Shown here: piece after piece, positions 1 to 9,193 of the stretch | How positions within the stretch are numbered: position 1 is the stretch's first letter | Layout: the number at the start of each line of letters is the position of its first letter | Source: Desulfobacter vibrioformis DSM 8776 | Lineage (GTDB): Bacteria; Desulfobacterota; Desulfobacteria; Desulfobacterales; Desulfobacteraceae | Length of the DNA: 64,000 bases | Assembly: GCF_000745975.1 (NCBI RefSeq) | Contig: NZ_JQKJ01000010.1 | Location: 1 to 64,000, forward strand | Direction: 5' to 3' | Program-made: the position numbers and the translations under genes | The notes under the pieces: generated by a model | Database searches by the model: none | Told to the model about the DNA's origin: nothing | Seen by the model: the letters and a program-made list of their open reading frames with translations, nothing else

Positions 1-2
1 TT

Positions 3-308
3 CATGCGAAAGTCCTGGCAAAAAATCTTACATGGATATTAGCATCACCTGCTCAAGATGTAATAGAGAAAAAGGATGATAAAAAAAAGCACGAACATCA
101 ATTGAATATGACACAGGCAATTTCAAAATCCAAAGATACACTCTTTTTACTTTTTGAAAGACCTCGTGAAATAATTGAACAGCTAATCCAGCAAATTCAT
201 ACACTTTTTATGGGAGCAACAGAACCGATTAGACCTGGGCGTAAATTTGAACGAAAACATAAAGTTGCCAAAAGGGAGCATCATATGAATTTAAAACCTT
301 GCCGTTAA
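3..308 (+). CDS. IS4-like transposase, C-terminal part (5' end outside window)
   Basis: The frame is open from the left edge of the window to a TAA at 306-308, so the gene starts outside. The visible 101 residues are lysine/arginine-rich and end in a basic tail with RPGRKFERKHK. This resembles the C-terminal tail of IS4-type DDE transposases (family knowledge; weak motif). The catalytic DDE core is not in view. It could be an intact insertion sequence or a relic; a terminal inverted repeat was not recognised after 308. It fits an accessory margin with decayed genes further downstream. Confidence 0.5.
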   Translation, partial: HAKVLAKNLTWILASPAQDVIEKKDDKKKHEHQLNMTQAISKSKDTLFLLFERPREIIEQLIQQIHTLFMGATEPIRPGRKFERKHKVAKREHHMNLKPCR

Positions 309-312
309 CTTT

Positions 313-477
313 ATGACATTGAGGTCATGGGACAAGCTACTCCGATTTATCTTACCTTTTCAATTCTGGTTTTTATTCAATGTATCAAATGGCTTTGCAA
401 ACACTGCTGATCAGGACAAAACCACAGGTAATGCCGGGTTCCGTGCCCTGGCTGTAAAGTCCGTTAATAATCCGTAA
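313..477 (+). CDS. Small ORF with signal-peptide-like N-terminus (54 aa)
   Basis: An ATG at 313 opens 54 codons just after the transposase stop. The N-terminus is MTLRSWDKLLRF followed by an aromatic-rich hydrophobic run and NGFANTA, which resembles an export signal with an A-x-A-type cleavage region. The mature part would be only about 25 residues, so this may be the front end of an exported protein cut off by a rearrangement rather than a complete gene. No clear ribosome-binding site is visible. No function is suggested. Confidence 0.25.
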   Translation: MTLRSWDKLLRFILPFQFWFLFNVSNGFANTADQDKTTGNAGFRALAVKSVNNP

Positions 478-532
478 AGCCCAATAAATTCAAAAATTTT
501 CAATAAGTCAAGTGTCTTGGTGAGGGGAAATC

Positions 533-1921
533 ATGAAATTAAAAACAAATCTGATCGCTTTGGCGGCAAGTGTCATTCTTGTTCTCATTATCACGGGAAG
601 CGGTCTTGTTTATACGGAACACGAAATAGACAACGCCCTGTCTGCAAGTAAAACCATTACCTTAATTGTGAATGAGGTGTTTCAACTGAACCGGCTGGCA
701 GCCGATGTCAACCGGGCCGGCATCCCGCGCACCCGCCTGCAGTGGCAGTGGAAAATGGATGGGCTGGAAACCCTTGTCTCAAGTTTTCCCCAGGGCGACG
801 CCGCGGTGGATAAAATGCGCGTTGAAATGATTCAGTTGAACCTGATTCTGAAGGGGTATATGCAGACCTGTGAAGATGTATTCGCCCTGGGCAGCCGGGA
901 CAGCTTTAACCGGGCAATACAGTTCCGGATCCAGAACCTGACCACGTATCTTCATTCAATGTCTTCCCTCACCCAGGGGCTTCTGGTTGAAAGCTACGCC
1001 CATGTCCAGAAGGTCCGGGGGCAACAGAGAACTTTTTTAATTGTCAGTGTTGGCACCTGGTGCATTTTGCTGGTTTTCTGGACCCTGACGCTCTGGTCGG
1101 GCATCATGACACCGGTGCACAAGCTCCTGCATTCCACTGCCGTTGTCAGGCAGGGCAACCTGGCCCACCGGGTGGCGGTAAAAGACAACGGCCATGAAAT
1201 GGATGCGCTTTTAATATCGTTCAATGCCATGCTGGACCGCCTGGAAAGCCTGACCAAAACCCGGAAGACCGTATTTGATATCACGGACAGGGAACAGGCA
1301 TGGGTGGGGCGCCAGCTCAATGAAGAAATCAGCCAGATTGTAACCGGTATCAAACTTCATCTGGCTGTACTTAAAAATGAAAATACCGATAATCATATCA
1401 TTGGAAAAATTTCCTTTTACCTGGATCAGATACAGGCTGAAATCAAACAAATACTGAAAAAAATGCAGCCGGTCATGCTGGAGGAATTCGGCCTTGCCAC
1501 CACCCTGGAATGGTTTTGTGACGAGATCGGCAAAAATACGGACATCCGGCTTGATGTACCGGCCAATGATGAAGGGATTCCCAAAAGACTCCACATACCG
1601 ATTTTCAGAATTGTCCAGGAAGCTGCCAATAATGCCCTGAGCCACGGGCAGCCGGATCAAATTTCCATCCGGATCAACGACCATGGCAATATTGTCTGCC
1701 TGACCATCAAGGATGACGGCAAGGGATTTGAGTTGTCCAAGATCCAAAAAGGCCGGGGCCTGACCGCCATGCAGGTCCGGTGCGCCACGGAACAGGGCGA
1801 TTTTTCCGTGGCATCCGAACCGGAAAAAGGCTGCTGTATCACGGCTTCATTCCCGGTTCGGACAAATTCGGACCGTCCCGTCAATTCCGGGACAGATTTG
1901 TATCAGGCCGCGTTCATATAG
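533..1921 (+). CDS. Membrane sensor histidine kinase, NarX/LiaS-like, with Asn at the phospho-acceptor position
   Basis: The 462-residue protein has an N-terminal membrane helix (about 8-27), an extracytoplasmic helical sensor, a second helix (about 168-190) and a HAMP linker (about 190-240). A HisKA_3-type dimerisation segment and a HATPase_c domain follow. The ATPase side looks intact: N box with NNALSHG near 366-372, DDGKGF near 394-399 and GRGL near 407-410. The HisKA_3 box, normally ELHDE, reads QLNEE at 261-265, so the phospho-acceptor His is Asn263. The start has a strong GAGGGG site seven bases upstream. No response regulator is adjacent. It may be a pseudokinase or a partner of another kinase. 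Confidence 0.8.
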   Translation: MKLKTNLIALAASVILVLIITGSGLVYTEHEIDNALSASKTITLIVNEVFQLNRLAADVNRAGIPRTRLQWQWKMDGLETLVSSFPQGDAAVDKMRVEMIQLNLILKGYMQTCEDVFALGSRDSFNRAIQFRIQNLTTYLHSMSSLTQGLLVESYAHVQKVRGQQRTFLIVSVGTWCILLVFWTLTLWSGIMTPVHKLLHSTAVVRQGNLAHRVAVKDNGHEMDALLISFNAMLDRLESLTKTRKTVFDITDREQAWVGRQLNEEISQIVTGIKLHLAVLKNENTDNHIIGKISFYLDQIQAEIKQILKKMQPVMLEEFGLATTLEWFCDEIGKNTDIRLDVPANDEGIPKRLHIPIFRIVQEAANNALSHGQPDQISIRINDHGNIVCLTIKDDGKGFELSKIQKGRGLTAMQVRCATEQGDFSVASEPEKGCCITASFPVRTNSDRPVNSGTDLYQAAFI

Positions 1922-1935
1922 AGTCAACGCCCTTA

Positions 1936-2118
1936 TTAATCAATTTCTTCGAAGCCTAAGTCCATGGAGGCCAGGCACTCTGAACATTCCATTGTGGCAT
2001 TTTCAAGATCAGGATATTTCTCTTTGATCTCTTCTTCGGTCATGGTTGATAAATGGCTGCATCCGCACTGCGGGCAGATGCCTTTGATTCTGTGGTTCTT
2101 TGTTTTCTTTTCAGTCAT
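1936..2118 (-). CDS. Small zinc-ribbon protein (60 aa)
   Basis: The protein carries CPQCGC near residues 15-20 and CSEC near 45-48, two paired-cysteine knuckles that should hold one zinc ion. The rest is charged and soluble, with an acidic C-terminus. A good AAGGAGAG ribosome-binding site precedes the ATG. It converges on the kinase gene with only 14 bases between the stops. The function is unknown; such small ribbons often bind nucleic acid or protein partners, which is inference only. Confidence 0.6.
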   Translation of the reverse strand: MTEKKTKNHRIKGICPQCGCSHLSTMTEEEIKEKYPDLENATMECSECLASMDLGFEEID

Positions 2119-2392
2119 GATTCTCTCCTTGTTATAGGGTGATGGTCAAGCGCTGGTTAAGCCGGCTTCAAACAAAACAGGCTTAATTGAAAATAGAATA
2201 TACAATTTATGTGCCAGATAATTGCTTTGGTTTTAAAAAAAATGAGGGACAGACCACAGTAGTTGTGGATATTAAAAAAAATGGTACAATACAAATTATT
2301 AGTGCGGCGGTTTTAATTTTTTTGTCCTGGATAATGATCAATTGTACAAACCGGAAAACCCCATCGAATTGATGGGTATAAAGGGGATAAAT

Positions 2393-2698
2393 ATGAGGGA
2401 AAAAAATCTGAGTCTTGATGAAGTACTCAACGTGCTCAAGGAACGAAAATCAATATTTGAAAAAAAATTCGGAATCAGTGCCATAGGTGTTTTTGGTTCT
2501 TTTGCAAATGGAAAGAGCGGACCTGGAAGTGATGTGGATGTTGTGGTGAAGATGGTCAAACCTGATCTTTTTTACATGGTTCATATTAAAGAAGAACTTG
2601 AGAACGATTACCAGACAAAAGTTGATATTATCCATTATCGTGACAAAATGAATGCGTTTTTAAAAAAGCGTATTGATTCAGAGGCTGTTTATGTTTGA
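2393..2698 (+). CDS. MNT-type minimal nucleotidyltransferase (MntA-like antitoxin)
   Basis: The 101-residue protein contains GSFANGKSGPGSDVDVVV, the G-S-x10-D-x-D signature of minimal nucleotidyltransferases. In MNT/HEPN systems this protein modifies and neutralises a HEPN RNase (family knowledge). The ATG at 2393 is preferred over an in-frame upstream start at 2342 because AAGGGG lies about eight bases before it and the protein then has normal family length. It overlaps the next frame by 8 nt, the usual arrangement with the HEPN partner. That partner is truncated here, so this may be an orphan antitoxin. Confidence 0.8.
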   Translation: MREKNLSLDEVLNVLKERKSIFEKKFGISAIGVFGSFANGKSGPGSDVDVVVKMVKPDLFYMVHIKEELENDYQTKVDIIHYRDKMNAFLKKRIDSEAVYV

Positions 2699-2924
2699 TA
2701 CGGAACTTGTAGATGAAATACTCAGCCAAATTCTAACGGCCGCACACCGTATTGAGAGACGATCCGGAGATATCTTTGAGCCCGATGATTTTCTTATTTC
2801 CGATGCAGGAATCAGCAATTATAAATTTGACCAGCACACAATTGTGCGGTGCCCACCATATCCTCCAGCGGTGGGCACAAAAAACGTGCCCACCCTACCG
2901 GCTGGGCTTGATTTTTTACCATGA
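2691..2924 (+). pseudogene. Truncated HEPN (DUF86-like) toxin gene
   Basis: The frame starts at an ATG overlapping the MNT stop. Its first ~43 residues (beginning MFDTELVDEILSQ, with the EDD-like stretch up to SDAGIS) resemble the N-terminus of DUF86/HEPN proteins, which are usually about 110-140 residues. After about position 2820 the similarity ends and the frame runs into palindromic repeat DNA, stopping at 2924 with a low-complexity tail. The R-x4-6-H catalytic motif that defines HEPN RNases is absent. The toxin therefore looks inactivated by deletion or repeat insertion. Confidence 0.6.
2849..2894. repeat. REP-like palindrome with three copies of a 9-mer
   Basis: GTGCCCACC occurs at about 2849-2857 and 2886-2894, and its inverse GGTGGGCAC at about 2870-2878. 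The central copy can pair with either neighbour, giving two alternative hairpins. It sits exactly where the HEPN frame loses similarity, so it may mark the insertion or deletion junction. Confidence 0.55.
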
Positions 2925-2983
2925 AGTACATGAAGAGCATGAAGAAGTCCATTCTTCATGTACTTCGTGCGCTTCATGGTTTT
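2918..2983. repeat. 9-bp-period tandem/inverted repeat (ATGAAGNNN units)
   Basis: Three units of ATGAAG plus three bases run from 2921. The reverse complement follows, ending CTTCATGGT near 2980, so the whole element folds into a long hairpin. It lies between the HEPN remnant and the end of the RND operon and could act as that operon's terminator on the minus strand. A related element lies at 46850-46936. Confidence 0.6.
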
Positions 2984-2993
2984 AATACTGACG

Positions 2994-5900
2994 TCAAGAG
3001 ATATCCGCGTTACCCGGGGTTTTCTTCTGGGCCATGTAATACAGAACCGGCACCGCCATTCTGGAAATCAGCAGGGAGGCAATCTCACCAAACATCAGTG
3101 AAATGGCCAGACCCTGGAAAATCGGGTCTGCCAGGATCACCGAAGCGCCCACAACAACCGCCAGGGCTGTCAGCAGCATGGGCCGGAACCGGATGGCACC
3201 GGCTTCCACAACAGCCTCGGCCAGGGGCAGACCATGGCTTCGGCGCAGTTCGATAAAATCCACCAGAATAATGGAATTCCTCACCACAATCCCTGCACCT
3301 GCCATAAATCCGATCATTGAGGTGGCGGTAAAAAATGCCCCGAGTGCCCAATGCGCGGGCAGGATGCCGATCAAAGAAAACGGAATGGCCGCCATCACCA
3401 CCAGCGGCGTGACATAGCTTTTAAACCAGCCCACCATGAGCATATATATAAGCACCATGACCACGCAAAACGCCAGGCCCAGATCCCGGAACACCTCCAG
3501 GGTAATATGCCACTCCCCGTCCCATTTGATGGAGGGCTCGGACGGGTTAAACGGCTGCTTCAGGTTATATACAGCCACATGGTCCAGGCTTCCGCCAAAA
3601 TCCCTGCCAGACAGCTTCCCAAGCGCTTTATTCATCTCAAGGATGGGGTACACCGGACTCTCTGCCGCGCCTGCCACATCACCTGTCACGTAAATCACCG
3701 GCTTCAGGTTCTTCCGGTAGATGGGCTGGTCCACGGGTGCCCGGCCCAGGGTCACCAGTTCACGCAAGGGCGTCAGGACCGATGCCGGATTGCGCGGATT
3801 GCGCAGCCCGATGTTCAGGATAGAATCAATCCGGGCGCGTTCAGCTTTGGGAAGTTCAAATACAATATTGATCTCTTCCTTGTCCCGGGGCTGGTGGAAC
3901 AGGTCCACGGACAATCCGGAAAGCCCCATATTCACAGCCTGGGTAATGTCGCCTTCACTGATGCCGTGCAGCGCGGCTTTTTCCTTGTCCACCGTGATAA
4001 TGGTCTTTTCGCGGTCTGTCTGCCTGTACCAGTCAATATCCACCACACCATCTGTCCGGGCAAAAATCTGTTTGACCTTTTTGGCCAAAGCCAGGCGCGA
4101 GGCCTGGTTGGGGCCGTAGACCTCGGCAACCAGGGTCTGGAGGACCGGCGGACCCGGGGGCACTTCGGCAACCGCAATGGTGGCCCCGTATTTTTGGGCA
4201 ATGGCCGCCAAGGCCGGACGCACCTTTTTGGCAATTTCATGGCTTTGCCGGTCACGATCCTGTTTGGATGCCAGGTTGACCTGAATGTCTGCCACATCAG
4301 GACCCGACCGCATGAAATAATGCCGGACCAGACCGTTGAAATTATACGGGGAGGCCGTGCCTGCGTAAATCTGATAATCAGTGACATCCGGTTCCTGTTT
4401 GATCACCTGGGCCATCTCCATGGCCACCTGCGTAGTCTGCTCCAGGGTGCCGCCTTCGGGCATGTCCAGAATCACCTGAAATTCAGACTTATTGTCAAAG
4501 GGCAGCATCTTCACTTTCACCAGGCCCAACACAACCATGGCACAAGACCCCAACAGCATGGCAATGATGATACAGAAAAACAGGATACGCCAGCCACCGT
4601 GGGCCAGCAGCGGATCCATGATATGGTGATAAAACCGGGTAAACGGATCATCCGGGGCATGGTCCGGATCATGGCCTTCCTCTATTACCCCGGTGTCTCC
4701 TGCTGCCGCTTGTTTGCGTTTTAAAATATGGGTGGCAGCCCAGGGGGTAATGGTAAACGCAATAATCAGGGAAAAGACCATGGCAGCCGACGCCCCCACC
4801 GGGATGGGGCGCATGTACGGTCCCATGAGACCGCCCACAAAAGCCATGGGTAAAATCGCGGCAATCACGGCCCATGTGGCCAGAACCGTTGGATTGCCCA
4901 CCTCGCTCACCGCAATGATGGCAATATCTTTGAAGGAACGGGACCGGTTCTCCGGCAGCCGCATGTGTCTGACAATATTTTCCACCACCACAATGGCATC
5001 ATCCACCAGAATGCCGATGGAAAAAATCAGGGCGAACAGGGTGATCCGGTTCAGGGTATAGCCGTGTAAATAGAAAAGCAGCAGGGTCAGGGACAAGGTG
5101 GAAGGGATGGCCAGCATGACGATCATGGACTCCCGCCATCCCAGAAAAATCAGGATGAGCAGGGCCACCCCGAACACGGCAATACCCATGTGCAAAAGCA
5201 GTTCATTGGATTTTTCAGCCGCGGTCTCCCCATAGTCCCGGGTCACGGTAACGTCCACATCGCCGGGAATCAGGCTGCCTTTAAGCTGGTCCACCCGGGT
5301 TAAAACTTTTTTCACCACATCAACGGCATTGGCACCGGGCCGTTTGGCCACGGAAAGGGTGACAGCTGCTTCGGGATCATGGCGGTCCTTGCTGCCGAAC
5401 AATACATAAGAGTCAGGCTCCTGGGGGCCGTCAATAATTTTTGCCACCTGGTGCAGGTAAACCGGATTGCCGCTGTAAACACCGATGACGATATTGCCGA
5501 TATCTTCGGCGCTTTCCAGGAAGGTGCCGGTCTGGATCAGCATTTCCCGGTTATTGGCCTGGGTGACCCCTGAAAACGACCGGCGGTTGGCCTCGGTAAG
5601 GTGATTGATCAGATCAAAAGGCGTCAGATTCCGGGCCGCCAGCTGCAACGGATCAAACAGCACACGCACCTGGCGGCGGGTTCCGCCAATCAATTTGGTT
5701 TCAGAGACCTCAAAAATGGATTTCACCTCATCATCCACCTGGGCGGCCAGCCTGCGCAGCATAAAATGGTCATAGGTTTTGGAATGAAAGGTCAACGCCA
5801 GAATCGGCACATCGTCAATGGTATGCGGCTTGATCATGGGCATGGACACGCCGTGGGGAATCCGGTCAAAATTGGTTTGCAGCTTCTGGTTCAGCCGGAC

Positions 5901-6251
5901 AATGGAAGTTTCCAGATCCTGGCCCACATAGAAACGGACCACCAGCATACTTTTACCCGGCATGGAAGTGGAGTAGATATACTCCACGCCGGGCAGTTCA
6001 TAGAGCAGCTTTTCCATGGGGATGCTTAAACGCTGTTCCACCTCTTTGGCACTCGCCCCGGGCATGGCAACCATGACATCAATCATCGGCACTTTAATCT
6101 GGGGTTCCTCTTCCCTGGGCAGCAGGGTAATGGCCATGACCCCGAGCAGAAGCGAGGCAATAATGCCAATCAAAGTCAGTTTGGATTCAACAAAGGTCGC
6201 GGCCAACCAGCCGGCAAACCCCTTATGTTCGGGAGACTGTTGTTCGTTCAT
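2994..6251 (-). CDS. RND efflux transporter permease (AcrB/HAE1-like)
   Basis: The inner-membrane pump subunit has 1085 residues, the normal RND length. It shows a first membrane helix near 25-45, a periplasmic porter loop, and helices from about 350. TM4 carries [13 protein letters not shown] with the paired aspartates at about 417-418, the proton-relay residues of drug/organic-solute RND pumps. A second periplasmic loop and a C-terminal helix bundle follow. It is the last gene of a TolC-adaptor-permease operon, nine bases after the adaptor stop. Substrates cannot be read from sequence. A heavy-metal (CusA-like) role is less likely given overall similarity to HAE1 pumps, but is not excluded. 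Confidence 0.92.
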   Translation of the reverse strand: MNEQQSPEHKGFAGWLAATFVESKLTLIGIIASLLLGVMAITLLPREEEPQIKVPMIDVMVAMPGASAKEVEQRLSIPMEKLLYELPGVEYIYSTSMPGKSMLVVRFYVGQDLETSIVRLNQKLQTNFDRIPHGVSMPMIKPHTIDDVPILALTFHSKTYDHFMLRRLAAQVDDEVKSIFEVSETKLIGGTRRQVRVLFDPLQLAARNLTPFDLINHLTEANRRSFSGVTQANNREMLIQTGTFLESAEDIGNIVIGVYSGNPVYLHQVAKIIDGPQEPDSYVLFGSKDRHDPEAAVTLSVAKRPGANAVDVVKKVLTRVDQLKGSLIPGDVDVTVTRDYGETAAEKSNELLLHMGIAVFGVALLILIFLGWRESMIVMLAIPSTLSLTLLLFYLHGYTLNRITLFALIFSIGILVDDAIVVVENIVRHMRLPENRSRSFKDIAIIAVSEVGNPTVLATWAVIAAILPMAFVGGLMGPYMRPIPVGASAAMVFSLIIAFTITPWAATHILKRKQAAAGDTGVIEEGHDPDHAPDDPFTRFYHHIMDPLLAHGGWRILFFCIIIAMLLGSCAMVVLGLVKVKMLPFDNKSEFQVILDMPEGGTLEQTTQVAMEMAQVIKQEPDVTDYQIYAGTASPYNFNGLVRHYFMRSGPDVADIQVNLASKQDRDRQSHEIAKKVRPALAAIAQKYGATIAVAEVPPGPPVLQTLVAEVYGPNQASRLALAKKVKQIFARTDGVVDIDWYRQTDREKTIITVDKEKAALHGISEGDITQAVNMGLSGLSVDLFHQPRDKEEINIVFELPKAERARIDSILNIGLRNPRNPASVLTPLRELVTLGRAPVDQPIYRKNLKPVIYVTGDVAGAAESPVYPILEMNKALGKLSGRDFGGSLDHVAVYNLKQPFNPSEPSIKWDGEWHITLEVFRDLGLAFCVVMVLIYMLMVGWFKSYVTPLVVMAAIPFSLIGILPAHWALGAFFTATSMIGFMAGAGIVVRNSIILVDFIELRRSHGLPLAEAVVEAGAIRFRPMLLTALAVVVGASVILADPIFQGLAISLMFGEIASLLISRMAVPVLYYMAQKKTPGNADIS

Positions 6252-6260
6252 GGGATTTCT

Positions 6261-7289
6261 CTATTCCGTTTTTATGGGCTGTCCGTCCACGAGATGTTCA
6301 TTGTTTTTGAAAATAACCGTTTCACCGGGATTCAGACCAGCCACAATCTCCGTGAGTCCGTCCTGGCGCATGCCGGTTCGTACCAGGCGAAGATGGGCTT
6401 TGTTGCCGGCAGCCACAAAGACACGTTCCATCTGTCCCTTGGGTAACACGGTGCTGTCTGGCACAAACAGGGATGTCCTGGCCTGTCCGGGCAGCTTGAC
6501 CCGGGCAAACTGCCCGGTGCGCAATTTCTCGTTGAACAAAAGATCAATGGTGACCGGTGCTGTCCGGGAGACAGGATCAGCCGAAGGGGCCACCTGGGCC
6601 ACGGTACCGTTGATGGTCAGTCCGGCCGTGGGGATGGTGACCGTAAGTGTCTGGCCCGGTGCAACCTGCAGCACCAGGCTTTCGGGTACGGCACACACCG
6701 CCTGCATGTTCTGATCATTTTCAATGCGCAGCAGCACCGTGCCGGGTGTGGCCAGATCCCCGGCATGTACATTTTTCGCCGTGATCACGCCGGAAAACGG
6801 CGCGGTGATGGTGACATAACCAAGCATGGTCCGGGCCCCCTGCACCGCTGCCTTTGCCACTGCATACTGATCCTGCATGGATTTGACGGTTTCAGCCGTG
6901 GTGGCATTTTTTTTTAAAAGTTTCTGTTCCCGGGAAAGATTGCGCTCGGCCTGATTGAGCCGGGCCTGGGCCTGATTAAGCTGGGCCTCGATTTCCCGGG
7001 CACTGATTTTAACCAGTAGGTCGCCTTTGTTTACACGAGAGCCCAGAACCACGGGCACTTGAGTCACGACACCCGTCACTTTGGCGGCAATGGCCGCACG
7101 TTCAACAGCCTGCAGGGTTCCCACAACCTCCACAAGTGTGGGTACGGTCTGCTCAATTACTGTGGAAGTCTGCACCGCTGCAACAGGCAGCGCAGGGGAT
7201 GTCTCCTGTGCCCGGGCACCAACGCCCGGGACCAGGATCATCATCAGAACAAACAGAAGGTGTGTACGAATTTTCATTGTAATACCCAT
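6261..7289 (-). CDS. RND efflux periplasmic adaptor (membrane fusion protein)
   Basis: The 342-residue protein has a signal peptide (hydrophobic run LLFVLMMILVPGV, then GARAQ), a biotinyl-lipoyl-like segment with VTQVPVVLGSRVNKGD, a coiled-coil hairpin (about 95-140) and beta-barrel segments. It should bridge the RND pump and the TolC channel in the periplasm. The start could be ATG 7289 or the in-frame ATG at 7277, which leaves a more typical signal peptide; neither has an ideal ribosome-binding site. It lies 22 bases after the TolC gene and nine before the pump gene, so the three are probably one transcript. Confidence 0.9.
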   Translation of the reverse strand: MGITMKIRTHLLFVLMMILVPGVGARAQETSPALPVAAVQTSTVIEQTVPTLVEVVGTLQAVERAAIAAKVTGVVTQVPVVLGSRVNKGDLLVKISAREIEAQLNQAQARLNQAERNLSREQKLLKKNATTAETVKSMQDQYAVAKAAVQGARTMLGYVTITAPFSGVITAKNVHAGDLATPGTVLLRIENDQNMQAVCAVPESLVLQVAPGQTLTVTIPTAGLTINGTVAQVAPSADPVSRTAPVTIDLLFNEKLRTGQFARVKLPGQARTSLFVPDSTVLPKGQMERVFVAAGNKAHLRLVRTGMRQDGLTEIVAGLNPGETVIFKNNEHLVDGQPIKTE

Positions 7290-7311
7290 TGCCTTAAAAA
7301 TGTTATTATTA

Positions 7312-8688
7312 TTATTCGGAATATTGCAGTAATCCGCAGGCCCGTCTTAAATTGGCAACTGCGATGCGGTGTTCCGCATTGGCCAGTGTGTGGCGGACCT
7401 GGGCTTCTGTCAGCCGGTTTTCCGCATCAATCAATTCCGAAGAAAGCACAAGCCCTGCCTTGAATCGTTCCCGGAAAAGGCAGGCAGACGCCTGGGCAGA
7501 TGCCACCATCTTTTCGGTTACCCGGCACCGTTTGTCTGTCTGGTCAAGAGTCAAAACAGCCTGCCGGATTTCCAGGGCATAGGCCAGCTCCATTTTCCGA
7601 AGTTCATCCTTTTCCTGGGCCAGTGCGATGCTGGCCTGTTGAACCCTGGCATCTGTCTGTTTTCCGTCAAACAGCGTCATATTGACGCGGATTCCGGCCA
7701 TCCATGAGTCGCCGGAGCCGCTGCCTATCTCAAACCCCTTGTCCACCTGATAGGAACCAAAGGCATCGGCCGTGGGGTAATATCCACTTTTGGCCTGGCG
7801 AAGTCCGGCCTGCCTTGCCTGAATCAGAAACTGCATGGCCAAGATTTCCGACCTGTCTTTAAAATCAGGCTGTGTGGGCACAGGCTGTAAAGGGGTCTGG
7901 TCAAGGTTGATGTCCACCTGGTTTCCGGTCAGCCCCAGCACATTCAAAAGACTTTGTTTTGAAAGGGCAAGACCATGCTGTGCCTGAATCAAATCTTCAC
8001 TGGCAAGGGACTGCTGTACCTCCAGGTTCAACAGCTCCTGTTTGAGCAGATCCCCTTCCTCAAACCGGGCCCTGGCCGCCTGTATTGATGCGTCAATGGC
8101 CTGAACCGCCGCTTGCCTTGCGCTGACATTCCCCTTGGCCTGGACAATGTTAAAAAAGGATTTTACCACGGCAAAGCCAAGGCTGTTTTTAACGGCTTTT
8201 TCCTGGAGCATGGCCGCTTTTTTCCGGGCATTGGCAGCATCCACGCCGGCCTGGCTTCGCCCGCCGTTATATATGCGGTATGTCAGCCCAAGCATAAACT
8301 GAAGATCATCGGTTTCGCCGGGGTTGTTAAAATCAATACTGTTGGAAAACACCCCCTGGTTAAGAATATTTCCAAATGAATACATGGGGTTGTTGGTGCG
8401 CGAATATCCTGCCTGGGCTCCCAATTGAGGATAGAAGGCTGCGCTGGCTTCTTTTATGGCGGCTGCGGATGCGGCAATTCGCTTCAGCGCAATCTGTGCG
8501 TCGGGATTATTCTGCAGGGCAAACCGGACCGCTTCAGGTCCTGTCCACACCTCCGGTACAGTGTCCTGGGCAAAAGACAGGGGCACATGGGACATCGTGC
8601 AGCATAAACAAATTGCCATAATCATACGGACAGCAGCGATCCCGAACCCGTTACAACTTTTTCTGTAATTAAAAATCCATGTCTTCAT
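7312..8688 (-). CDS. TolC-family outer-membrane efflux protein
   Basis: The 458-residue protein has a signal sequence within the first ~40 residues (ending SFAQD) and two similar halves rich in alpha-helical coiled coil, each with the N-P-D/A-x pattern of OEP repeats (for example ALQNNPDAQIALKR and the later FKDRSEILAMQF). It should form the outer-membrane channel of the tripartite pump encoded downstream. It is first in the operon; its promoter should lie in the AT-rich region 8689-9193. The start is supported by a purine-rich stretch eight bases upstream. Confidence 0.88.
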   Translation of the reverse strand: MKTWIFNYRKSCNGFGIAAVRMIMAICLCCTMSHVPLSFAQDTVPEVWTGPEAVRFALQNNPDAQIALKRIAASAAAIKEASAAFYPQLGAQAGYSRTNNPMYSFGNILNQGVFSNSIDFNNPGETDDLQFMLGLTYRIYNGGRSQAGVDAANARKKAAMLQEKAVKNSLGFAVVKSFFNIVQAKGNVSARQAAVQAIDASIQAARARFEEGDLLKQELLNLEVQQSLASEDLIQAQHGLALSKQSLLNVLGLTGNQVDINLDQTPLQPVPTQPDFKDRSEILAMQFLIQARQAGLRQAKSGYYPTADAFGSYQVDKGFEIGSGSGDSWMAGIRVNMTLFDGKQTDARVQQASIALAQEKDELRKMELAYALEIRQAVLTLDQTDKRCRVTEKMVASAQASACLFRERFKAGLVLSSELIDAENRLTEAQVRHTLANAEHRIAVANLRRACGLLQYSE

Positions 8689-9193
8689 AATACCGCCTAA
8701 ATCATCTTTGCCATGTTAAATTTGTTACATTTATACCTGAACTGAAAAAGAACAGGCATGCATTTCCGAATCCAATTTAATTGCCGCATTTCCCCGTACT
8801 TTTTATTGTATCGTTTTTAAGCAGATACTATACCATAGTAATTTATCATAATCAGTTTTTATCCATTTTTTACTGATATTAAACGCTTATTGTAATATTT
8901 GTAGTTAAAATATAAAAAAAATCGTTCTTTAATGGTTCGTTATTTTCATTTAACCACCTGCAAACAAAGAAATATGTATTCAACCTGAGACAGAAAACAC
9001 TTATGTATCATCCGATACCGGTTTCACGGAAACGCCCATACAACCCGCCCATGTCACCGTCAGTGCTTTTCTGCCAACGCACCCGTCAAAACGATAAACT
9101 TTAATATGGTGTTATGATTAATTTTATTCCATAATACCTTTATTTTAAAGCTTTTTTATAAAACCATCGAATAGACGGATTGGATATAACCCC
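8689..9193. other. AT-rich divergent intergenic region (505 bp)
   Basis: There is no credible coding frame. The stretch separates the divergently read TolC operon and the APC-like membrane gene and is strongly AT-rich between about 8800 and 8950, so it probably holds both promoters. I could not pick out a convincing -35/-10 pair, operator palindrome or riboswitch. Confidence 0.5.

Noticed and set aside
2187-2372. 61-codon frame before the MNT gene
   Set aside because: TTG start without a ribosome-binding site, low-complexity AT-rich composition, no family resemblance.
3351-4724. 457-codon open frame opposite the RND pump gene
   Set aside because: It is antisense to a strongly conserved RND sequence, and its composition (His, Gln, Arg rich) is a shadow of the real gene.
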